Below, one piece after another: positions 53,003 through 62,403 of a stretch of DNA of 64,000 nt. Position 1 is the first letter of the stretch. The number at the start of each line of letters is the position of its first letter. The notes under the pieces are model-generated. The model worked only from the letters and a program-made list of their open reading frames with translations. It was not told the origin of the DNA and ran no database searches. Where the stretch lies: NCBI GenBank assembly GCA_963739985.1, contig CAVUCE010000006.1, forward strand, positions 124,001 to 188,000. Direction: 5' to 3'. A program made the translations under genes and the position numbers. The DNA comes from CAVUCE01 sp963739985. Lineage in GTDB: Bacteria > Bacteroidota > Ignavibacteria > Ignavibacteriales > Ignavibacteriaceae.

Positions 53003-53443
53003 ATGAATCAATTAAAAATTGCAGGAACCCTCACAAATGACGGAATAATAAAACTTAAAACTAAGAAAAAAGTTTCTTGGAGCGAGTTAAGTGGAGAAGA
53101 AATACCAAAGATTCCGTTAGGAAGCAATATAGAATTGACTATTTCTTTTGATGAGAACGAATTTATTTCAGGCAAAGACGGGATTGTTTGGGCAACTTAT
53201 AATATAAGACAGGCGGAAATAATATGTAATGCACTGTCCACGCTGCAGATAAGTAATGAAATACAGAAGAATTGTTTTTCAAACAATGAAATTTATTTAA
53301 TCAAGACGGCAAACATTAGAGAAATTGAAGATGCTATTGATTTTATATGGAAAAGTGAAAGCGGGCTCAGGCTTAAACCAGACTGGAATTATCCAGAGGG
53401 AGAAACTAATAAAAGTTTTGAACTATGGTTAAATGAACAATGA
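53003..53443 (+). CDS. Uncharacterised small cytoplasmic protein, possibly DUF2007-like
   Basis: The 146-residue protein has no signal peptide or membrane segment. The C-terminal half (GIVWATYNIRQAEIICNALS, then FIWKSESGLRLKPDWNYPEG and FELWLNEQ) recalls a conserved Bacteroidota protein with a DUF2007-like ferredoxin-fold core. I know no function. Start choice is open: TTG at 52967 and ATG at 52991 are in frame, but neither has a ribosome site, and domain-like sequence begins at MNQLKIAG. It lies between the hybrid sensor and the CBM6-like cargo gene. Whether it belongs to their regulation is unknown. Confidence 0.7.
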   Translation: MNQLKIAGTLTNDGIIKLKTKKKVSWSELSGEEIPKIPLGSNIELTISFDENEFISGKDGIVWATYNIRQAEIICNALSTLQISNEIQKNCFSNNEIYLIKTANIREIEDAIDFIWKSESGLRLKPDWNYPEGETNKSFELWLNEQ

Positions 53444-53508
53444 AATGAAATTTTGTTCGGTGTAACTGTCAAAAGCGAATTTTCAAATAAATAATAACAA
53501 TTCATAAC

Positions 53509-55314
53509 ATGAGGGAAAACCAAAAAATGAAAAGAATTACATTTATGCGGAAAAAGTCAGGTATACTTTTAGCGATAATTCTGCCTGTTTTATTAATTGG
53601 AAGTAATAATATCGCTTTTGGCCAAAAAGCCTGGTCGCAAGTGTCAAGTCCGACAAGCAATGATTTAGAAGCTGTAACTTATTATGACCAAACAGGAACT
53701 TTAATTGCCGTTGGTGATCGAATAGTATTAAGATCTACCGATTTGGGACGAACATGGAAATCAGTAAATACTACTTCCGTTCATTTTTATGATGTTCAAT
53801 TTTCTAAAAATGGAAAAGGACATGCAGTCGGTTCCAATGCTTACAGAATCCATTCTACCGATGATGGTGCAACATGGAAAACTGACGGATTCACCGGAAG
53901 TACTGTTTATTATGCTTCAGCTTTTCCGAATACTTATGTTCAGGGAGAGTATGGTACCGGCCTAATTGTCGGCAGCTCGTCAAGTCCCGATATTACAACT
54001 GACGACGGAGCAACCTGGGCTACATCTAGCGGAAGTTTGACAATCAATAAAAATTATTTTGGCGCTGACTTTGACGGGTTTAGAATGTTAATAGTTGGCG
54101 GAAGCGGGGAAATATGGAAATCAGATAATTTAGGACAAAAGTGGACGAAAGTTAGCAGCGGCGTTTCATCCCAATTGAGAAGTGTTTCATCTGCGTATAA
54201 CAGTTTGTCCTCAAAATATGTCTGTGGTAACAACGGAGTTGCTCTAAAATCTTCTGATGGCGGAGACTCCTGGACAAATATTTCTCCAGCTGGTGTTCAA
54301 ACTAATTTAAATTCGATAATATATGTCGGAAGCAAGATTTTAATGGTTGGTCAGGGAGGTGCAATCATGTCATCGGCAAATGGCGGATCAACCTGGCAAA
54401 ACGAAAAATCCTCTACAACAAATGATCTGAATAGCGTAGTGGAAACTAAAAACGGTGATTTGGTTGCCGTGGGTAAAGGTGGTACAATATTGCTCTATAG
54501 TAATATTCCGCAAGGTCCATTTGGTGGAACTGCAGCAGTTATTCCTGGAAAAGTTGAAGCTGAAAATTATGATTTGGGCGGCAATAATAAAGCATATTAT
54601 GATGATAGTAATGGTAATCAAGGAGGCTATTTTAGAAATGACGATGTGGATGTAGATACCTGTATGGATGCAGGCGGTGGTTACTATGTAGGTTGGATAG
54701 ACACAGGAGAATGGATCGATTATACTGTTGATGTACAAACTAGCGGAACTTATACAGCAATTGCCCGGGTAGCCAGTGCTTTAAGTAATGGTAAATTGAA
54801 AATAATATTTAACGGAGCTGATTTTGCTGAAAGAACTATTCCCAACACAGGCGATTGGCTGTCCTGGACAAATGTTAATTTCGGTCAATTTTCCTTAAAA
54901 GCCGGTACAAACGTATTAAGACTTTTCTGTTCTGTACAGGCCTACAATATAAACTATATAGATATTCAATCCGGAGTAACAGAAGTTAATAATATTAATA
55001 TTTTGCCCACAGAATTTGAACTATCTCAAAATTATCCTAATCCATTTAATCCAAACACTACGATAAGTTATTCTGTACCCAAATCTTCAAACGTAAAATT
55101 GGAAGTATATAATACAGTTGGTCAGAAAGTATCGACTTTGGTGAATACTCATCAAGAGGCCGGTGTTTATACTGTGAATTTTAATACTTCTGCACAATCT
55201 TCAGAAGGTTATAACTTAACCAGCGGAATATATTTTTTCCGTTTTACATCAAGGGATGATAAAAATGGAATGATAAATTACTCGCAGACAAAAAAGATGA
55301 TACTACTTAAGTAA
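53509..55314 (+). CDS. Secreted YCF48-repeat/CBM6-like T9SS cargo protein
   Basis: The 601-residue protein has an N-terminal signal segment (SGILLAIILPVLLIGS...FGQ). An ATG at 53527 is also possible and has AGGGA upstream. About 300 residues of YCF48/BNR-like blades follow (VLRSTDLGRTWKSV, IHSTDDGATWKTD, ALKSSDGGDSWTNI). A family 6-like carbohydrate-binding module spans about 340-490 (KVEAENYD, GEWIDYTVDVQTSGTYTAIA). The type A sorting domain (LSQNYPNPFNPNTTISYSVP ... KKMILLK) ends the protein. The module suggests binding to a polysaccharide. No glycoside hydrolase catalytic motif is evident. It ends 66 bases before the convergent uvrD stop. Confidence 0.9.
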   Translation: MRENQKMKRITFMRKKSGILLAIILPVLLIGSNNIAFGQKAWSQVSSPTSNDLEAVTYYDQTGTLIAVGDRIVLRSTDLGRTWKSVNTTSVHFYDVQFSKNGKGHAVGSNAYRIHSTDDGATWKTDGFTGSTVYYASAFPNTYVQGEYGTGLIVGSSSSPDITTDDGATWATSSGSLTINKNYFGADFDGFRMLIVGGSGEIWKSDNLGQKWTKVSSGVSSQLRSVSSAYNSLSSKYVCGNNGVALKSSDGGDSWTNISPAGVQTNLNSIIYVGSKILMVGQGGAIMSSANGGSTWQNEKSSTTNDLNSVVETKNGDLVAVGKGGTILLYSNIPQGPFGGTAAVIPGKVEAENYDLGGNNKAYYDDSNGNQGGYFRNDDVDVDTCMDAGGGYYVGWIDTGEWIDYTVDVQTSGTYTAIARVASALSNGKLKIIFNGADFAERTIPNTGDWLSWTNVNFGQFSLKAGTNVLRLFCSVQAYNINYIDIQSGVTEVNNINILPTEFELSQNYPNPFNPNTTISYSVPKSSNVKLEVYNTVGQKVSTLVNTHQEAGVYTVNFNTSAQSSEGYNLTSGIYFFRFTSRDDKNGMINYSQTKKMILLK

Positions 55315-55352
55315 TTTTAAGAAAGGCTGATAAATAATGTTGTTATTTGTTC

Positions 55353-55470
55353 ATTGTACATTATAAATTATAAATTGTAATCACTCTTCATCTAAAAGCC
55401 ATCCTTCTGCCAACTCCGATTTCATATCGGATAAAAATCTGGATGGCTTAGAAAGAGTAGTTCCCGCTTC
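55353..55470. repeat. 118-bp segment shared with 48395-48512 (resident copy)
   Basis: This is the copy in its natural place. It includes the AT-rich spacer between the cargo gene and uvrD, plus the last 30 codons of uvrD. It is 114/118 identical to the displaced copy. Because the coding frame is intact only here, this is taken as the source. Confidence 0.93.
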
Positions 55471-57381
55471 GCGATCAAAAAGGTTCATTGGATAGGTGAT
55501 AAATAAATTTTGTTTTGCTCTGGTTGAAGCTACGTACATCAGCCGACGTTCTTCTTCCAGAGTTTCAGTTTTATCTGCTGAGCGACTGGATGGAAAAAAT
55601 CCATCTACAGCATGAATGATAAATACCGAATGCCATTCCAAACCTTTTGCAGAATGAATTGTTGAAAGCGTAACATATTCATCTTCTTTATCAGTTCCTT
55701 CAATATCAACAACACTATCAATAATCGGTTCAATTGCCATATCAGCTAAAAGAGAATCAAGTGATTTATAATTTTCTGTTATGTTCTGGAAAATTTCCAG
55801 ATCTTTTCGTCTTTTAATATAATCATCATATTTATCTTTAAATATTGGATTATAATATTCCATAACCAATTCAGCTTTTTCCGAGGGCAGAGCATTCTCA
55901 GTATGAAGTTTGTACAAAAGCTGGAACAGCCTTGCAATTTTATCATTAAATTTGAACGAAGTTATTGTTTCCGGATTTGCTTTTATTGTTAATCTCGCGG
56001 TCGCAAGTTCATCAAGAATTTTTTGTGCGGTTTTCGGTCCGACTCCCTCATGTAGTAAAAGAACACGATACCAGCTAATTACATCTTTGGGATTTGAAGC
56101 AATTCGGAGAAACGCAAGCATATCTTTTATATGAGCAGTTTCAATAAATTTCATTCCGCCGAATTTTTGGAACGGAATATTCGCTTTATTTAATTCTATT
56201 TCTAAATCAAAAGAATGAAACGAAGAACGAAATAACACCGCAATATCAGTTAAAGAAACTCCTTCTTCTCTTAGATCTAATATCTTTTCAACTATAAATT
56301 TTGATTGAAGATTTTCGGTTATTGCAGCAATAATATTTGGCAGTTCTCCACCGGTTTTATGCGTGTAAAGCTGTTTATCATATTTTTCTACAGCGCCTTC
56401 AATTATATGATTTGTAAAATCAAGTATAGGTTGAACACTTCTAAAATTTTCCTCAAGTTTAATAACTTTCGTGTTGGGAAAAAGTTTCGGGAATTCCATT
56501 ATATTCTTAAAGTCAGCGCCTCTGAAAGAATAAATTGATTGTGAATCATCACCGACAACCATAACATTTTGATTAACACTTGCTAGAGCTTTTACAATAT
56601 CTGCCTGAAGTTTATTAGTATCCTGATATTCATCAACCATTACAAATTTGATTGAAGTTAAGAGAGCTTTTGTAGAGGGACCGGAATCTTCTAAAAATTT
56701 TCTCAGGTAAATTAATAAATCATCATAGTCTAAAAGATTATTTTTTTGCTTATAATTTGAGAAGATATTATAAATTTCTAAAATTTTATCGATATGATCC
56801 GTAAAGTGAGGATAATCGGTATCAATAATTTCCTCAATAGTTCTTTCCGTATTTACACTTAAACTAAAAACTTTATTTAAAGTTCTTTTATTTGGAAATC
56901 TTTTTTGCTTGTTTACAAATCCATCTTGAGAACGAATAAGGTTGATAATATCTGCGCTGTCACCCTGGTCTAAAATTGTGAACGATGGCTCCAATCCTGC
57001 TGCTTTTGCATATTTTCTTAAAATTAAATTTGCAAAAGAGTGGAAAGTTCCGCCGCTAATTTTTGAGCATCTGTCATCCAATAATACAGATGCGCGGTTC
57101 ATCATTTCGTTCGCAGCTTTTCTCGTAAACGTTAAAAGCAAAATCGATTTCGGATTGTAACCGATTTCAATTAATCTTGAAACCCGGTAAACCAAAGTTC
57201 TGGTTTTTCCTGTTCCTGCTCCGGCAATTATTAAGTAAGAACCTTCTACTGCCGATGCAGCTTCATATTGGGTTATATTTAGTTCGTTTTTGTAATTAAT
57301 AACAAAACGGGCTTCGTCAAAATCTTTCTTTTCAAAGCCCGTAGTGTTTAATCTTTTCAGGGTATATTTTTTTTGAATCAT
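55381..57381 (-). CDS. UvrD/Rep/PcrA-family superfamily 1 DNA helicase
   Basis: The 666-residue protein has the SF1A helicase motifs: IIAGAGTGKTRTLVYRVSRL (Walker A), GGTFHSFANLILR (Ia), FVMVDEYQDTNKLQ (Walker B), VVGDDSQSIYSFRGAD (III), LEENFRS (IV), TLSTIHSAKGLEWHSVFIIH (V) and EERRLMYVASTRAKQNLF (VI). It unwinds DNA 3'-5' in repair or restart of replication. At 666 residues it is slightly shorter than UvrD/PcrA (about 720) and lacks a long C-terminal linker domain. The start overlaps the upstream gene by 4 bases. Its last 30 codons are duplicated at 48.4 kb. Confidence 0.95.
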   Translation of the reverse strand: MIQKKYTLKRLNTTGFEKKDFDEARFVINYKNELNITQYEAASAVEGSYLIIAGAGTGKTRTLVYRVSRLIEIGYNPKSILLLTFTRKAANEMMNRASVLLDDRCSKISGGTFHSFANLILRKYAKAAGLEPSFTILDQGDSADIINLIRSQDGFVNKQKRFPNKRTLNKVFSLSVNTERTIEEIIDTDYPHFTDHIDKILEIYNIFSNYKQKNNLLDYDDLLIYLRKFLEDSGPSTKALLTSIKFVMVDEYQDTNKLQADIVKALASVNQNVMVVGDDSQSIYSFRGADFKNIMEFPKLFPNTKVIKLEENFRSVQPILDFTNHIIEGAVEKYDKQLYTHKTGGELPNIIAAITENLQSKFIVEKILDLREEGVSLTDIAVLFRSSFHSFDLEIELNKANIPFQKFGGMKFIETAHIKDMLAFLRIASNPKDVISWYRVLLLHEGVGPKTAQKILDELATARLTIKANPETITSFKFNDKIARLFQLLYKLHTENALPSEKAELVMEYYNPIFKDKYDDYIKRRKDLEIFQNITENYKSLDSLLADMAIEPIIDSVVDIEGTDKEDEYVTLSTIHSAKGLEWHSVFIIHAVDGFFPSSRSADKTETLEEERRLMYVASTRAKQNLFITYPMNLFDREAGTTLSKPSRFLSDMKSELAEGWLLDEE

Positions 57382-57927
57382 CTACGCAATGCTTTTGGTT
57401 TTCCTAATATTTCTGAAAAAACTATATATTCTTTAAGAGATTGAGGTTTATGCAGTTTACTTTTAATATCAGCAAGAAACTTATCATCAGTTTTATTTGA
57501 TTTGTTCAGTAACATTTCGAATGCCGCAGCTTCTTCTTCAATCTTTTGTGAAACTTTCGGAGGCTGCATTCTTGAATGATATTTATTCTCATAAACGGAA
57601 TCCGGGTTTGCAGTTTCATAGCTGTTAATAAGTGATTCCTTTTGATTTCCTTCACGCTCAACCTGAGCTTCTTCTAGCTTAGTTCTCTTTGTCTCTATTT
57701 TTTGGGTTGTACTTTGCTGATTATTTTTGAATAATCCTTCTATCTCTTTTAATAAATCGCCTTCGTCATTTTTTAGTGAAGTTACATCCAGATTATCAAT
57801 ATTATCATACTGCGGCTTTTGTTCTTGTTTAGGATTTTTATTCTCCTCGTTCTTTTTCTTTTAAAAAAGGCGCTACTATCGAATAAATAACAAAAAGTAC
57901 AATCAGTATGTTAAAAAAATTATCCAT
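57378..57927 (-). CDS. Membrane-anchored small protein with an apparent +1 frameshift
   Basis: An ATG at 57927, overlapping the floA stop by 8 bases, opens MDNFFNILIVLFVIYSIVAP followed by FLKEKERGE and a stop at 57838. In the +1 frame an open stretch without an upstream start continues as KKNEENKNPKQEQKPQYDNI and on to SEILGKPKALRR at 57378, overlapping uvrD by 4 bases. Joined, they give about 182 residues: one N-terminal membrane helix and a Lys/Glu/Asn-rich cytoplasmic tail. This is a common layout for small anchor proteins. The shift falls in an A/G-rich run near 57851-57862. An internal ATG at 57569 would give only 63 residues. Sequence error, real mutation and recoding are all possible. 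Confidence 0.7.
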
Positions 57928-58915
57928 TTGTGTTCTTATCTTTATTTTGATCAGGTTTTGATATTGAGTCTCTCATCTGAGTATCAGCCTGAATATTTTT
58001 CATATTGTAATAATCCATAACTCCTAAATTACCGGCTCGGAAAGCATCTGCCATAGCTTTAGGAACTTCAGCTTCAGCTTCAACAACTTTAGCACGCTGT
58101 CTTGAAACTTCTGCAATCATTTCCTGCTCAAGTGCAACCGCAGCAGCTCTTCTTTCTTCAGCTTTTGCGCGTGCAATTTTAAGATCTGCTTCAGCTTGAT
58201 CTGCTTGAAGTTTAGCTCCGATGTTTGTTCCAACATCTACGTCCGCTATATCAATTGAAAGAATTTCAAACGCAGTTCCGGAATCCAAACCTCTTGATAA
58301 AACCGCTTTAGAAATTTTATCCGGATTTTCTAAAACTTCTTTATGGCTGTCGCTTGAACCGATTGTAGAAACAATTCCTTCACCGACTCTGGCTAAAATA
58401 GTAGCTTCACCTGCGCCGCCAACTAATCTTTCAATATTTGCACGAACTGTAATTCTTGCAATAGCTTTCAATTGAATTCCGTCTTTTGCCATTGCCGCTA
58501 CTAAAGGTGTTTCAATTACTTTTGGTAAAACCGACATTTTTACTGCCTCTAAAACATCTCTGCCTGCTAAATCAATAGCTGCTGCTCGCTCAAATGTTAA
58601 TCCTAAATTAGCTTTATCGGCAGAAACAAGAGCTTGAATAACTTTTATCACATTTCCCTGTGCTAAATAATGTGCTTCAAGTTTTGCCTGTTCAACTATT
58701 ATTCCCGCTTTAGTTGCAGTAATCATGCTTCTTACAATGACAACAGGTGGAACTTTTCTGAGTCGCATTCCAACTAAATCTTTAAATATTTTTACTTTAA
58801 CGCCTGAAAAATAAGCGGTTATAAAAAGTCCGATTGGGATGTAATAGACAAATAGTATAAGAAAAAATACTATTGCAATAATGATAATTACAGAAAGGCC
58901 GGTAACAGCTTCCAT
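57920..58915 (-). CDS. floA: Flotillin-like protein FloA
   Basis: The 331-residue protein has one N-terminal membrane helix (IIIIAIVFFLILFVYYIP), then the FloA-type SPFH region (VKIFKDLVGMRLRKVPPVVI, VLSRGLDSGTAFEILSIDIA). The Ala/Glu-rich helical stretch that drives oligomerisation follows (ADLKIARAKAEERRAAAVAL, EAEVPKAMADAF). The length and the ending GNLGVMDYYNMKNIQADTQM match the FloA/YqfA family. It scaffolds membrane microdomains. It is the first gene of the floA-small membrane protein-uvrD unit and overlaps the second gene by 8 bases. Confidence 0.95.
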   Translation of the reverse strand: MEAVTGLSVIIIIAIVFFLILFVYYIPIGLFITAYFSGVKVKIFKDLVGMRLRKVPPVVIVRSMITATKAGIIVEQAKLEAHYLAQGNVIKVIQALVSADKANLGLTFERAAAIDLAGRDVLEAVKMSVLPKVIETPLVAAMAKDGIQLKAIARITVRANIERLVGGAGEATILARVGEGIVSTIGSSDSHKEVLENPDKISKAVLSRGLDSGTAFEILSIDIADVDVGTNIGAKLQADQAEADLKIARAKAEERRAAAVALEQEMIAEVSRQRAKVVEAEAEVPKAMADAFRAGNLGVMDYYNMKNIQADTQMRDSISKPDQNKDKNTNG

Positions 58916-59491
58916 CAGATTCTCCCATATATTGAAACATTAACCAAGAAATTTGTTTCTTATTTTACTATTTATTTAGGCTTTTAGCAAATATTTTGAA
59001 GATTTATCAACTTTATGTAATTTGATGAAATTAGCTTAATTATAAGAAATTACGAAAATTTTTCGTTTGGTATTTTGAAGAGAATTATTTTTTTATATCT
59101 TACCAAAAAGTAATTTTGATTTCTTTTATAAGAACTGTGGTTAGTTCTTATTTCCCACCTACTTAAGACAAAATTTTTGGAAACTAAAAACATTAGTCCA
59201 CAGTATAAATAACTGTTAAACTATTGAGTAAGCAGAATAATTGATAATATCAAATAATGATGAGGTTTGCGACTTCATCCTATTAATGAATCTATTACCG
59301 TATGTCACAATAGACAAGGTGTAATATAAATAAGGTGTTTTTTTTGTTATTTTGTAAATATCAGCAAATAATAACAATTTTGGTCTTTTTTGTTAATCTT
59401 GATTGAGGCGTTATCTCTTTATATATTAGGGTTGAACGAAAATGATGAAAATACTGTTTTATTGAAAAGTAATTGAAACAAGGAAAAAGTT
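58916..59491. other. Divergent intergenic region between floA and clpC
   Basis: This stretch of 576 AT-rich bases holds no gene that I can support on either strand. It has many short T and A runs, but I found no strong hairpin or tRNA. Besides the clpC promoter candidate, the floA promoter should lie near its left end. I found no CtsR or CIRCE-like repeat. Confidence 0.55.
59399..59427 (+). promoter_or_regulatory. Candidate sigma-70-type promoter of clpC
   Basis: TTGATT (59399-59404) and TATATT (59422-59427) are separated by exactly 17 bases. The -10 box ends 64 bases before the clpC ATG. It is the best vegetative-type promoter match I found in the long intergenic regions; no CtsR or HrcA operator overlaps it. 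Confidence 0.5.
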
Positions 59492-61999
59492 ATGGATGGA
59501 AATTTTTCAGACAGATTGCAAGATGTAATCAGACTTAGTCGTGAAGAAGCTTTACGCCTCGGTCATGATTATATTGGTACCGAACATCTTCTGTTGGGAA
59601 TAATAAGAGAAGGACAAGGTGTTGCTGTAAGGATTTTGAGAAATCTTGATTGTGATTTAATGAAACTAAAAAAAGCAATTGAAGATACTGTCAGAACTTC
59701 AGGCGGAACATTAACAATTGGAAATATTCCGCTAACAAAACAAGCTGAGAAGGTCTTAAAGATTACTCAAATAGAATCTAAAATTTATAAAGCCGACGTT
59801 ATAGGAACCGAGCATTTACTTTTATCTCTTTTAAGAGATGAGGATAATATTGCTACTCAAATTTTACATCAGTTTAATGTTACATACGATTCTGCAAGGG
59901 CAGAGTTAAATTCGATGTTGAGCAGTAAAAATCCAAAAGATCCGGGCGCTACAATTCCGCCGCCGGATAAAAAAGTTGAAAGAACAAAAACTCCGGTTCT
60001 TGATAATTTTGGCCGCGATTTAACAAAATTTGCTAACGAGGATAAACTAGATCCTGTTGTTGGACGAGAAAAAGAAATTGAGCGTGTAGCACAAGTTTTG
60101 AGCCGTAGGAAGAAAAACAATCCTGTTCTTATCGGTGAACCAGGAGTTGGTAAAACGGCAATCGCCGAAGGTCTTGCTCTAAGAATAGTACAGAAGAAAG
60201 TGCCTAGAACTCTACAAGAAAAAAGAGTTGTTACTCTTGATCTTGCCGGATTAGTAGCAGGTACAAAATATCGTGGTCAATTTGAAGAGAGAATGAAAGC
60301 ATTGATGAACGAGCTTGAAAAAGCCCGCGATGTTATCCTCTTTATAGATGAACTTCACACAATAGTTGGTGCCGGTGGAGCTTCAGGATCACTGGATGCT
60401 TCAAATATGTTTAAACCAGCGCTGGCTAGAGGCGATATTCAATGTATTGGCGCTACAACCTTAGATGAGTATAGAAAATATATTGAAACCGACGGTGCTT
60501 TGGATAGAAGATTCCAAAAAGTTATGATTGAACCACCGAGTTATGATGAAACAATTCAGATTTTGAATAACATAAAATTCAAATATGAAGAACATCATCA
60601 TGTTAGATATTCAAACGATGCGATTGAATCAGCTGTAAAATTAAGTAATCGATATATAACCGACAGGCATTTGCCGGATAAGGCTATCGATGTTATTGAT
60701 GAAGCAGGTTCAAGAGTTCATATGGGCAATTTCGAAGTTCCGCAAGAAATTCTTGATCTAGAAGCTGAAATTGAAGCAGTTAGACAAGAAAAAGCTTCGG
60801 TCGTTAAAAAACAAGATTATGAAGAAGCTGCAAGACTTAGAGATAAAGAGCGTAATCTTCAATCAGATCTTGAAATTGCTAAAAGAGAATGGGAAGCAAA
60901 GACAAAAGATATTGTTCACGATGTTGAGGAAGAAGATGTAGCCACTGTAGTTGCTATGATGACAGGGATTCCTGTTAACAGGGTAGCTCAAACTGAATCA
61001 GAAAAACTTTTGAAAATGGATACATCACTCAAAGGATTTATTGTTGGACAAGATGAGGCGGTTTCCAAATTAACTAAGGCAATCAGAAGAACCAGAGCCG
61101 GATTGAAGAATCCAAATCGTCCGATAGGAAGTTTTATTTTCTTAGGACCTACCGGAGTTGGAAAAACTGAACTTTGTAAAGTTTTGGCGCACTATTTATT
61201 CGATTCAGATAACGCTCTGATCAGATTTGATATGAGTGAGTATATGGAAAAATTCTCCGTTTCCAGATTAGTTGGGGCGCCTCCTGGATACGTTGGTTAC
61301 GAAGAAGGCGGTCAGTTGACTGAAAAAGTTAGAAGAAGACCTTACTCGGTTGTTCTTTTTGATGAAATTGAAAAAGCACATCCGGATATTTTTAGTATTC
61401 TTCTTCAAGTTTTGGATGATGGAGTTTTAACCGATAGCTTGGGTCGTAAAGTTGATTTTAGAAATACAATCATAATTATGACTTCAAATGTTGGTGCCCG
61501 TGATATAAAGACTATTGGATCATTCGGATTTGGCGGCGAGAAAAATGATGATCAATATTCGAGCCTTAAAAACACCGTTGAAGATGCGATGAAAAAATTG
61601 TTCAATCCCGAATTCTTAAACAGAGTTGATGAAACAATTGTATTTCGTAATCTTGATAAGGAAGATATTCTTAAGATTATTGATATTGAACTTCGCGATC
61701 TTTATAAAAATATTCATGAAAATAAACTTAAACTCGAGCTTGATGCTTCCGCCAAAAATTTCTTAGTTGAAAAAGGTTTCGATCAAAAATATGGTGCTCG
61801 TCCTTTGAGAAGAGCAATCCAAAAATTTGTTGAAGATCCTTTAGCAGAGGAAATTTTGCGAAGCTCATTTAAAGACGGAACTAAAATAATAGCCAAACAT
61901 TTTGAAAATACCGAAGAGCTGGTTTTTGTTGATGAAGAAACTTCAGCAAAAATTGAGGATGAAGAAAAAGAAAAATTCGATACCGGCGAAAGTCAATAA
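59492..61999 (+). CDS. clpC: ATP-dependent Clp protease ATP-binding subunit ClpC
   Basis: The 835-residue AAA+ unfoldase has two N-terminal Clp_N repeats (YIGTEHLLLGIIREGQGVAV and VIGTEHLLLSLLRDEDNIAT). The first ATPase has GEPGVGKTAIAEGLA. A UVR-like middle segment follows (QDYEEAARLRDKERNLQSDL), and the second ATPase has FLGPTGVGKTELCKVLAHYL. The UVR-like motif and short middle domain distinguish ClpC from the disaggregase ClpB, so it should feed ClpP. It has its own promoter and terminator. No mcsA/mcsB or ctsR genes are beside it, unlike in Firmicutes. Confidence 0.97.
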   Translation: MDGNFSDRLQDVIRLSREEALRLGHDYIGTEHLLLGIIREGQGVAVRILRNLDCDLMKLKKAIEDTVRTSGGTLTIGNIPLTKQAEKVLKITQIESKIYKADVIGTEHLLLSLLRDEDNIATQILHQFNVTYDSARAELNSMLSSKNPKDPGATIPPPDKKVERTKTPVLDNFGRDLTKFANEDKLDPVVGREKEIERVAQVLSRRKKNNPVLIGEPGVGKTAIAEGLALRIVQKKVPRTLQEKRVVTLDLAGLVAGTKYRGQFEERMKALMNELEKARDVILFIDELHTIVGAGGASGSLDASNMFKPALARGDIQCIGATTLDEYRKYIETDGALDRRFQKVMIEPPSYDETIQILNNIKFKYEEHHHVRYSNDAIESAVKLSNRYITDRHLPDKAIDVIDEAGSRVHMGNFEVPQEILDLEAEIEAVRQEKASVVKKQDYEEAARLRDKERNLQSDLEIAKREWEAKTKDIVHDVEEEDVATVVAMMTGIPVNRVAQTESEKLLKMDTSLKGFIVGQDEAVSKLTKAIRRTRAGLKNPNRPIGSFIFLGPTGVGKTELCKVLAHYLFDSDNALIRFDMSEYMEKFSVSRLVGAPPGYVGYEEGGQLTEKVRRRPYSVVLFDEIEKAHPDIFSILLQVLDDGVLTDSLGRKVDFRNTIIIMTSNVGARDIKTIGSFGFGGEKNDDQYSSLKNTVEDAMKKLFNPEFLNRVDETIVFRNLDKEDILKIIDIELRDLYKNIHENKLKLELDASAKNFLVEKGFDQKYGARPLRRAIQKFVEDPLAEEILRSSFKDGTKIIAKHFENTEELVFVDEETSAKIEDEEKEKFDTGESQ

Positions 62000-62032
62000 A
62001 TGTTTGTGAGGATTATTACTTAGATCTTAATT

Positions 62033-62065
62033 AAGAGCGTATTGTTTTTAATACGCTCTTTTTTT
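62033..62065 (+). terminator. Rho-independent terminator after clpC
   Basis: AAGAGCGTATT (62033-62043) and AATACGCTCTT (62050-62060) form a perfect 11-bp stem with a 6-base T-rich loop, followed by a run of T to 62065. It cleanly separates clpC from the next cluster. Confidence 0.94.
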
Positions 62066-62118
62066 ATTTAAATTTACTTACATACTGATTTTTTCAAAAA
62101 ATATGAAGGGAGCTGAAA

Positions 62119-62403
62119 ATGGCTGTTTTAAGTAAAGATGCGATTAACGAGAAGTTGCAAGGTTTGGTTAATTGGAAATTTGAAGAAAATCAAATCGGAA
62201 GAAATTATGAACTCAAAGACTTTAAATCTGCGTTAAATTTTGTTAATGAAGTCGGTGAGATCGCGCAGGAATTAGACCATCATCCCGATATTCTAATTCA
62301 TTCATGGAATAAGGTAAAGATTACAGTCGCTACACATAGCGAAGGCGGCATAACTAATAAAGATTTTGAGCTAGCAGGTAAAATTGAGGCAATTAATAAA
62401 TGA
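62119..62403 (+). CDS. 4a-hydroxytetrahydrobiopterin dehydratase (PCD/DCoH family)
   Basis: The 94-residue protein has the family signature ELDHHPDILIHSWNKVKITV followed by THSEGGITNKDFELAGKI, including the active-site His pair, Trp and Asp. The N-terminal part LVNWKFEENQIGRNYELKDF is also typical. It would recycle the pterin made by aromatic amino acid hydroxylases. No such hydroxylase or pterin gene is in the window, and some members have other roles, for example in molybdopterin metabolism. The TPR gene overlaps its end by 4 bases. Confidence 0.93.
   Translation: MAVLSKDAINEKLQGLVNWKFEENQIGRNYELKDFKSALNFVNEVGEIAQELDHHPDILIHSWNKVKITVATHSEGGITNKDFELAGKIEAINK

Noticed and set aside
57378..57569. 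Stand-alone 63-residue protein starting at ATG 57569
   Set aside because: The same frame is open for nearly 290 bases upstream, and the 5' part overlaps floA in an operon-like way. A longer, frameshifted gene explains the region better.
59869..60120. Open frame on the - strand inside clpC
   Set aside because: It is fully covered by the highly conserved ClpC coding region and shows no motif or start signal.
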